From assembly GCA_032433595.1 (NCBI GenBank), contig JASWJB010000090.1:1-64000 (forward strand): 64,000 nt of DNA, read 5' to 3'. Below, piece after piece: positions 56,618 to 64,000 of this stretch; position 1 is the stretch's first letter; every line of letters begins with the position of its first letter. This DNA comes from Conoideocrella luteorostrata. Its lineage: Eukaryota; Ascomycota; Sordariomycetes; Hypocreales; Clavicipitaceae. Made by a program: the position numbers and the translations under genes. The notes under the pieces are model-generated. The model was not told where the DNA came from. It ran no database searches and saw only the letters and a program-made list of their open reading frames with translations.

Positions 56618-57956
56618 AATCAGTAAGCGGTAACTATCAAGGAAGCAATACATCCATGACCACCGTCACACCAAAAATAGCTTAGCCAGCGGTGGCCTTC
56701 CAGCTTTACAATCTTCGGATAATATTCTGTGTAGCATAAGCTTATCACTTGAAATTTGCATTGCAAGAGATCCTAGTTCGGATTAAAATTAGACCAACAA
56801 TTCTGCTCACAGCGATCCATGTTAATGCATGAGAGCTTCTCCACCGATATGACTCGGACCGCGCACAAATTTTGAGCTGTGTACTAATTAGTAGCCCGAC
56901 AGGTCCATAACACTCGGCACTCCGAAACACGCCAACCTTTTATCTTGTACGACTTACGGGGTACAAAGATATCACCAACCGCGCTGAGTTGCCCGAATAT
57001 TTCGTTTCCGCAGGTGCTACAAGACAGCGAGGTGCCAGCTTCAGTAGCGGGAAACACAACCCGCAAGAGATAAACTTGTCCAGGTCTGGAATATTAGTAT
57101 AATTTTATGTGTGACACTGCGTAGTGCGACTCAACTCCTTGATCGTTTCGTTTTACCCGAATAAGAGTGAGCACTCGATGACTAAGTGCAATGTATCTTC
57201 TTAGTTATCGTCTTGCATTTCCGGTTGCATTGGCTATGCCCAAACACACTTTATCTTGCGCTTTTCAGTGTCCAGATCGGCCGGTACTTCAAAATGGTCA
57301 CCTGCATCTTTGCTTAACGCCCCATGCTCAGGGGTGACATCGCCACCAAAAGCCTTCTTGCAGATCCGGCGGGCAGTCGCCTTACCCGACAGGCTATGTA
57401 TGCCTGAGCTTGGAGTATTTTAACTGTGTCGGGGGTTCCCAAAACAGAAACTTGGTCCACGGAGTCTCACGGAGTCTGCCGTTGACAGCCCAGTCGAGTA
57501 AAATGCACCACAGAGCTGCCAACCCACTGGGATGCCATATGGCCCTAGGGCAGGCACAAGCCAGGCACCAACGATCGGTTCCCTAGCCTCCCCTCCCCTC
57601 AAGCACTACTGCATCGCGGAGCTCCCCGCTACAGGGGCTGCAGGGTGTCGGTGTCATCGTCGGTGCGCACAGGCTAGAGGCACAGTTTGTTCTGCCAAAA
57701 CCAAGGTACAGTGCCCCAGCAGTAATTCCGAGCCACCACACCCTACACGATTTGGTTGCTTGGTTCGGAATTACTGGAGGCCCACTGTAACTAGTTAGTT
57801 ATTCCACAGCCGAAATGGGAGGGAATTTGCCGCACAGAGGTTAGACGAATGGATTAGGCGACACTAATATAGAATTTTTTTTATTTTTTATTTTTTATTT
57901 TTAAGACAAGATGGCAGAGGCTTACGGTCGAAAACATGCCGAGCCCGCAGTCCCGC
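56618..57956. other. Convergent intergenic region
   Basis: No gene is recognised. It includes the MITE at 57709-57787 and a T-rich low-complexity tract (about 57876-57903) just after the kinase stop. Confidence 0.45.
57709..57787. mobile_element. 79-bp pogo/Tc1-like MITE
   Basis: The ends CAGTG and CACTG are flanked by TA dinucleotides (57707-57708 and 57788-57789), as in Tc1/mariner target-site duplication. The arms are imperfect inverted repeats of about 29 bp, including a perfect inner CAGTAATTCCGA / TCGGAATTACTG. Only about 20 bp separates them. It is non-autonomous and made almost entirely of terminal inverted repeats. Confidence 0.75.
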
Positions 57957-59321
57957 TCAGGCGATTCCGCCTCTGCAGTCCCCAACCGGAACTCCCAGCA
58001 GCGGCACGAGACCCCATCTGCGCGCAACCGACTCTGCAGCACTGATCTTTAGCGCATTCAGCACACCAGCTGCAACAACATGGTCTCGATCTGCGACGAC
58101 CCGAGAGACCGCAGTCCCGGATTCCAGCGAACCGCTGCTGCGTCGCACCGCGTCGTGAACATCACTGCTGCCCGCCCGATGCTTTGTCGTTGACAGCTGT
58201 TTGGTCCTCGCAGCGGAAACTGGCTGCCTGAGGTCCGCGTCCTTCCGCGTAGCCCAGAACATTCTGCTCCAGGGCTGCGCGCCATCGAGAAATTGCACGT
58301 CAAAAGCAGCCACGTCCTTGACAGAGCTCCGCAAGAACATCACGTAAGACTTGACCAGTCGGAACACGTCGTTGGCACGGCAGTCGGGCAAGTTCGAGTT
58401 CAGACCGAACCATAGCATTGACGAGTGGTAGGGATGACTTGGTTCCCGCACGTTGCCCAGATCTGCCAGCATCCAATGTGTCGTGGTCTCCGGTCTGGTG
58501 TACTCTCCTGTGTCCACGTCTGGGGAGCGCAGAAAGATATTGTCCGGTCTGACATCGTCGTGGCAGAGATTGTACTCTGTGTGCATGGTGTCTAGTGCAT
58601 CGAGTAGTCGGTCGAAAGACGGTCGAAAGATAACGTCAAGATCGCGAGCAGTGTGAATGGTGTCAGAGCGGCGCAGATGTCGCGACAGCTGTTTCAAATT
58701 TCCCGCCGCAAGAAACGGCGTCAGCAAGTGCCACTTCGACCGGCCGTTTCCTGCTGACGGCGAGAGAAAGTAATCGACGACGGGCAGATAGCTTCCATTG
58801 GACAGCGTAGAATTTCCGTCAGCCATGCCACCAAGCATGATCGATGCCGTTATCTCCGTGGGCCACCGCAACTCCAGACCTCTGCTAGGAACACAATCCC
58901 GAAATGGCGCATTTTCCGGCTTGAAGATCTTGACAACTACGTCGCGGTAGGCAAATACCTCGCCCTCGAAGCCAGAACCCAGCCTCTCCCATTGCGCGCG
59001 ATTCGCCAGAAGGTGCCGGCGAGAGTACTTGGGCGTCTCTCTCTCAGCAGGGGCCGACTGGTCTTCCAATCGCCAACGCATGCTTGATAACTCACGGTTG
59101 TGTTCCGGGGTAAAATAGGTGTAGATGGTCGGACTGTATTTTTCCAAAAGCATTTGCCTGTGAATCTGAATGGTGCTAATGAATTGAAACGTCCCGAGCA
59201 TGAGCGCCAGCACGGTCATCGCCCTCGCCCATCCATTTCTCCTCAGTCTGTGTTGCGTCACCAGCCATATCGACCGCTGCCGCGTTGGAAGTAAAGCGCG
59301 CCTGCTCCAATGGATTGGCAT
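57957..59321 (-). CDS. Membrane-anchored protein-kinase-like protein
   Basis: A single exon of 454 aa. A basic N-terminus and one membrane segment (about 35-50, MTVLALMLGTFQF) precede a kinase-like fold. LGSGFEGEVFAYRDVVVKIFK gives the glycine loop and the ATP-anchoring Lys. CHDDVRPDNIFL stands at the catalytic loop (HDD for HRD), and LADLGN at the DFG position (DLG). Key Lys and Asp residues are thus kept with variant context, as in many fungal kinase-like/FunK-type proteins. After the kinase core the tail is Ser/Arg-rich and of low complexity. If the anchor is correct (type II), the domain faces the lumen or exterior. Substrate unknown. Confidence 0.7.
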   Translation of the reverse strand: MPIHWSRRALLPTRQRSIWLVTQHRLRRNGWARAMTVLALMLGTFQFISTIQIHRQMLLEKYSPTIYTYFTPEHNRELSSMRWRLEDQSAPAERETPKYSRRHLLANRAQWERLGSGFEGEVFAYRDVVVKIFKPENAPFRDCVPSRGLELRWPTEITASIMLGGMADGNSTLSNGSYLPVVDYFLSPSAGNGRSKWHLLTPFLAAGNLKQLSRHLRRSDTIHTARDLDVIFRPSFDRLLDALDTMHTEYNLCHDDVRPDNIFLRSPDVDTGEYTRPETTTHWMLADLGNVREPSHPYHSSMLWFGLNSNLPDCRANDVFRLVKSYVMFLRSSVKDVAAFDVQFLDGAQPWSRMFWATRKDADLRQPVSAARTKQLSTTKHRAGSSDVHDAVRRSSGSLESGTAVSRVVADRDHVVAAGVLNALKISAAESVARRWGLVPLLGVPVGDCRGGIA

Positions 59322-60100
59322 CTTCAGTGTCTACCTTCGGACAGGTTTGAATCTCACACAACATACAACACAGCTAGGACACGCATTGTTGCAACCAAGA
59401 GAGCCGCTTCAGCTCGCAGGACAATAGAGCGAACTATCCAGTTAATATCGTGGCGCCATAGCCCTGTAGAATTTTCAAAGCAATACATACGACTCAGTTC
59501 CCCAATTCTACGGAGCACGGAGTAGCGCATAGAAGACTCATGCTATACCTTGTCGCATTGACGGCCCATTGTGAGACGCTCCGTCGTCGCGCGCGCTAAT
59601 GCTTCAGACGATCTTCCGCAGCCACGGAGCCGACATCGACTTGGGGAAATTGCCTCCAATTTCGACACACCGTGCCGCCCTTCGCTATGCGATTATCAGT
59701 TTCAGAAGTCCACTTCGCCCCTCTTTAAAAAAAAAAAAACAATCAGCATTAACGCGCTCCGCTTATCGGTGCGATTGAACCACGGAAGGACATTACAACG
59801 CCGTTTTTGTCACCAACAAGCTTCGACCCTCTTAAAAACAGAACTGCGGAGATGGGTAGCGTGGAGGACAGGGCTCACCAGTCGAACTGTAGAGTTGTAG
59901 ACAAGATCTAGATTACATATATAAATGCATGTGCTATGACATCTTTTCATATTCTAAACAGCAAATCGGGTCGACTAGTATGTCACCAAAGAGATCTGCT
60001 AGAATGCCCTGTTGCTTCAATTCATCCCGCAGCAGCATCTTGTGTGGCTACGAGTGCAATGTCTAGCCACACAACAGAAAATAGATTTAGCTGTCTGGGG
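59322..60100. other. Intergenic region between kinase start and subtilase stop
   Basis: No gene is recognised. A 12-A run lies near 59728. TACGGAGCACGGAGTA (59509-59524) is a double copy of the window's recurring TACGGAGTA-type motif. Confidence 0.4.
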
Positions 60101-61646
60101 TTAGGTTTCAAAGCGAGTGCGTCTGTTAATCCTATTATTAGCCAAAAGATTTGGCGTTCCATCATTAGAGTGAGCGCCCATGTTGACCACACCTTTCAAC
60201 GCAGTGGAGGCAATGTAGCCACAAAGGCCGTTCGTATTCCTGCCAAGCCCGAGCAGGTACGCAGCCAGACCAGCAACATGAGCGCTTGCAAATGAGGTGC
60301 CCCTTTTTACAAAGATGCCGTGGCCGCCAGCAGTCCGAGGGAAGAGGGTGAGGCTCCGAACATCATCACCGGGGGCGAGCACATCAACCTTGATACCGTA
60401 GTTGGAATAATGAACAAGGTTATTGGCCCTATCAGTGGCCCCTACGGCACAGGCGAGCCTCTCTGATGCTGGGGAAAATCTTGAAGCGCTCCTTCCATCA
60501 TCGCCAGCAGCAACGGCAACGAAGTAGCCCGCCCGAACTAGTTTTTTAGCCGAATCATTGACAAGCATTGAGTAAGCATCGGCGACGGATATGTGTACAA
60601 CTATGCCTCTAGGGCAATGGCGAGTAGGAGCATCTCGCATCACAAAGTCCATGCCGGCAAGAAGTGCAGATCTGATTCAAGAGTTAAGTGTTGTTCAGCA
60701 TGACAATAGAAGCTAGGCTTACCTCCGAAAACCGCCGCGGTCATTTTGGATCTTAACACCAAAGATAGTTGTTTTCTTAGCAACCCCGAATTTGCGCGAG
60801 CCGATAATACCAGCCACATCAGTGCCATGACCATAATAATCATGATCCGGGTCACCAGAGTAATTTTTCAAGAATCTAACTGGCCCACTAAAATCCTAGA
60901 TAGTTCAATTAGTTTTTCTCTCGACATATTCAAGCAACATTTAGCAAGACCTACATCTTTTCTATGAGACAGCCCAGAATCAAGCACGTAAACACATGAT
61001 CCTTCGCCAGCGCGTTTATCGTAATAGTACCCCCTACGCCAGGGCTTTAAGCGATAGTAAGAAAGTCTAGCAAGTCCCCATGGTGCGTTTTTCTGCACCC
61101 TCAAATTCTTGCGTAATAATAGGCATCTAAAAATACACAACCTTTTGTTCAGCTTCTTTTCTTCGCTAGACCTGGTAGAATGTACTGCATTTGTCTCGTT
61201 GTAGACTGCCGCCTCGTCTTCATGTTTATTAAGCCCCGCGATGATATTCGTTTCGTTGTCCGAGATCCTGTTTTCCAGAATTGGACCATAGGTCTCGAAG
61301 TCTTGCTCGATAGATCGTAGCTAACCCACTACTTAATAAAATTTTCTTATCACAGCCCTGTATGTAGGTTACTCACCATGGGGTGATCCACGAGTTTATT
61401 TACATGCTCATTAGTAAGATTAGCAGCAAAGCCAAGAAGATTATGAGTATAGTAATGATCGGGTGTAATGTTCAAAGACGACGTAATATCATGTAGGATG
61501 TCGGTGTTGTTGGATATCAGCTCAACAATATATTTTCCCTCAATAGGTTTTCCGTGTCTCGGGCGAGGTGACGCGGGAGGGTCGGGCTGATTGGCGGCTA
61601 CCTTGAGCACTGCTGGTAGGAGGACAAGGAGGGCTCTCCAGTGCAT
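60101..61646 (-). CDS. Subtilisin-like serine protease (S8) with I9 propeptide
   Basis: This is a secreted protease. Exons 61646-61377, 61320-60955, 60895-60723 and 60671-60101 have phase-consistent GT...AG introns and encode 459 aa. Residues 1-19 form a signal peptide (LLVLLPAVLKVAA). An I9 inhibitor prodomain follows (GKYIVELISNN ... VNKLVDHPM). The catalytic triad is visible: Asp in CVYVLDSG, His in YYGHGTDVAGI, Ser in RGTSFASAHVAGLAAYLL. The oxyanion-hole Asn region reads AVAAGDDG, where family members usually have AAGND/N; the Asn is replaced by Asp, which could lower activity. GTSFASA also departs from GTSMAxP. A long spacer (about 100-170) separates prodomain and core. Unlike the trypsin relic there is no RIP damage. 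Confidence 0.85.
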
Positions 61647-63123
61647 TTTCAAGCAACGATTAGCAAATTCGCTTTAAGAAAAATAATAAACGAAGAATTC
61701 ATAAAATAGTAGAATTTTCTACGCATGATATAACCAGAACAAGCAACTTATATTTACTTTTTGGGAACTATCCGCGATGAATGTATATGAAATACCTCCA
61801 CTAAAGGAGCAAATAAAGCTATATCTTACGGGTAATAGATCCTCCATCATGCAAGCGCGGGTCCGCCATAATCTCGTCATACCATCGTATGATGCTAGAA
61901 ATGTCATGGAATACCGGCTGTTGAGCATAGCTACTCACGGTGGATCAGGTTATTTGCAAAGCTCAGCTCACCCAAGTACCTCATTTGGCTTCTAAGATTG
62001 CGTTTTTCGCGTTGTGAATAAATATTGTCTTTTTCCTAAAGGCCCCACTGCAAATATAAATCTGTTCATGTCTAATTATACCACAGACCAGTACACTGAG
62101 GGTCCAAGTAAATGGGGTATTGGTTTTGCATTATCTAGACACAAATCCGTTTAATCCATCACATTATTATTTTAGCATGTAAATGCACGGACTATGAGAT
62201 ACAGCTATCTAATGCAAAATATAGGTCCACCATTATGCTAAATTTTTCCGGCTACATCCGTTTCGAGAAGAAGTTAACGCCTTGTCACCGAACATTCAAC
62301 GCGCGAGACAGAATTATCCCACAAAGTGAAAGTGTAGATTCTGATACGAGAAATCCACTCAACGGGCAATTCCGTATGGAAATTCAGTCAGCGCCACAAT
62401 ATCGTAAGATTCAACATCGTACGATAGGAACAACGGCCACGATCCAATGCCCTCAAATCAGGAGCCAGAATCCAACAATAAGAAGGAGCCTAATTGCTCG
62501 TCAGTTAAATAGAAATACAGAGACAAGTTCACCGACCAGATTGACTGCAGATGCTCGATTCGTGACACAATCTATCGCCTCCACTTGTACCGAGTAGCTG
62601 CTGTGGGAACCAATAGGGGCGGTGAGGTACGTATCTATAATTAATACATGAACGTCACGGAGCGCGTACGGAGCATACGCTTGCGAATTGCCCTAACCAA
62701 AAAAACACACTCAACGTCCCCTGCAGTCTGGAAGGGTTTACCAGCACCCAGCGCCTTGTGAATAAAGAAATTTTCGGCCGTCTGGTTGTAAATGCGCTTC
62801 ACGAAAAACATTGTGTCAGTTATCACGGTGTGGGTCGTCGCTATGAAATGATTGGCCACGGTCAAAGTACTCCGTATTGGTGCTATTTATCCCTTATCAG
62901 CGACTTATCACGGCGTTTCTTATCTGTGGGCCAAGAAAATGTCACTTGCTCCAATCATGGGTGGCATTGATTGAGCAACCATTTTCCCAAGGACGGTCGC
63001 CCGCAATATAAAATTTATACATTCCCGCACAAGCTAACGCAAGTCATTTGTGGTCATTTGTTAACTACACATTATTCGCCATTCTTTTTGCATCTATTCA
63101 TCAACCTTAAACATATTCCCAAT
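61647..63123. other. Intergenic region, no gene recognised
   Basis: This holds divergent upstream regions of the subtilase and the dioxygenase. The plus-strand ORF 62235-62597 (120 codons) and minus ORF 62865-62641 match nothing recognised. TACTCCGTA is at 62868-62876. Confidence 0.4.
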
Positions 63124-64000
63124 ATGATACTAGCAACTGTGCAACCCTTCCAAAAGTCCGCAGGCTCTGATGTCAACTTTGGCGCGACTGTCTCAAATGT
63201 TGACATTGAGGAGCTGTCCGGTAAGAATTGAACCCAAATGCCTCAGGGATGATGAATTTGGTGAAACCGCTATCATAGAGGGAGAATACCCGTAGAATCG
63301 GTAACCTCCTTTGGTAAGTCTTCGTTGCTCTGCACTGAACAGTGGGAGAACTGACCGGTAATCTCAGATGCCAACTTTTACATCTTGCAAAATGCCCTTT
63401 TTGAACACCAAGTTCTCGTCTTCCGAAACCAAGCGCACGTTTCGCCAAAGGCACAATTCGAGCTCACACAAAGGCTTGACCCAAAGGCTGCCGGTACCTA
63501 CGGTCACGGCACGTCCCTCAACGCGAAGCTCTCGGTCTTACATCCCGATCTCAAGACGATCCCACATCAGCCGCAGGTCCAAGTTATCGGCAACGGCTTC
63601 GTGGACGAGTTTGAGGGATTGAAGAATTTTCAACTTCGGCACCCTCACCATCGAACTTTCCACGCCACCGCAATTCCAGATGAGGATGATCTTGTTGCAA
63701 CTCGATTCTACAGGTGGCACATCGACGCTGCACTCTATGGTCTTGCTCCCCCGGTAGCTACCACATTGCTGGCAGTTCGTGTTCCCGGCGGCCGATCACA
63801 GGTCATTCGCTACGACGACGGCACTGGCGACGAGTTAACCGTCCCACTCGGTACAACGGTCTTTGCCTCTGGATACTCCATGTATGACATACTATCCGCC
63901 GAGGATAAGGAGTTCGTACGTACGACAAAGGTCGAATACGCGCCACACCCGTACATCTGGATGTCCAGCGCCAGGTCTCGCCCTGACGGACTTGGCCTAT
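63124..64000 (+). CDS. TauD/TfdA-family Fe(II)/2-oxoglutarate dioxygenase, 3' end outside window
   Basis: This oxygenase couples 2-oxoglutarate decarboxylation to substrate hydroxylation at a non-haem iron. Exon 1 is 63124-63220 (donor GTAAGA), exon 2 from 63368 to the window edge. The start MILATVQPFQKSAGSDVNFGATVSNVDIEEL is the typical TauD N-terminus (GAxVxGVDL-like). LFEHQVLVFRNQ follows. WHIDAALYG supplies the first two metal ligands (His-x-Asp). The distal His and the Arg that binds 2-oxoglutarate lie beyond or near the cut end. No disruption is seen in the visible 243 codons. Confidence 0.85.

Noticed and set aside
62235..62597. 120-codon plus-strand ORF
   Set aside because: No recognised motif or signal peptide; composition consistent with chance openness.
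1..64000. rRNA, CRISPR arrays, bacterial operon signals
   Set aside because: None seen; the window is eukaryotic with spliceosomal introns.

Overview
The window is filamentous-ascomycete (Pezizomycotina) DNA. Genes carry short spliceosomal introns of about 50-150 nt with fungal GTRNGT...YAG borders. Gene families are typically fungal: a highly reducing PKS, a DMATS prenyltransferase, Zn(II)2Cys6 regulator, CFEM, GT32/OCH1-like, subtilase with I9 prodomain. Transposon relics show C-to-T/G-to-A decay typical of repeat-induced point mutation (RIP). A hypocrealean or eurotialean fungus would fit, but the sequence alone does not fix the genus.

Left edge (1-4672): a RIP-riddled Ty1/copia retrotransposon lies inside, and has cut the 3' half off, a minus-strand cytochrome P450 gene. 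Its terminus is duplicated around a segment with a tRNA-like (pol III box A/B) head.

Biosynthetic cluster (about 3.5-29.8 kb): P450 pseudogene; DMATS-type prenyltransferase with one in-frame TGA exactly at the Arg of its R-x-K-x-Y pyrophosphate motif; short-chain dehydrogenase; Zn2Cys6 regulator; DUF3237 protein; secreted bicovalent-type BBE-like FAD oxidase; flavin monooxygenase; polytopic membrane protein resembling fungal meroterpenoid-cluster membrane proteins; and a 2354-aa HR-PKS (KS-AT-DH-vestigial MT-degenerate ER-KR-ACP). Three divergent promoters and the PKS promoter share a T/GTCTCGGA-type motif, a candidate operator for the regulator. By composition the cluster recalls prenylated-salicylaldehyde/annullatin-type pathways, but the tailoring set differs; the oxidative and prenylating ends appear to be decaying while the core is intact.

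Decayed flank (29.8-48.2 kb): AT-rich RIP island with a trypsin-like protease pseudogene whose start codon and catalytic His are lost by transition mutations; broken alpha/beta-hydrolase and beta-lactamase-like genes; one intact SDR; a truncated membrane-protein pseudogene abutting an ER-KR-ACP remnant of a second HR-PKS; two piggyBac-like transposase C-terminal relics; a DUF924 gene with a homopolymer frameshift; a possible solo LTR.

Right part (48.4-64 kb): mostly intact genes: GT8-like glycosyltransferase, CFEM/GPI protein, GT32 OCH1-like mannosyltransferase, acyltransferase-3 membrane enzyme, membrane-anchored kinase-like protein, a four-exon subtilase and a TauD-family dioxygenase cut by the window end. 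A 79-bp TIR-only MITE sits between two of them. Intron borders given below were placed by eye and checked for reading-phase consistency; no database search was possible.
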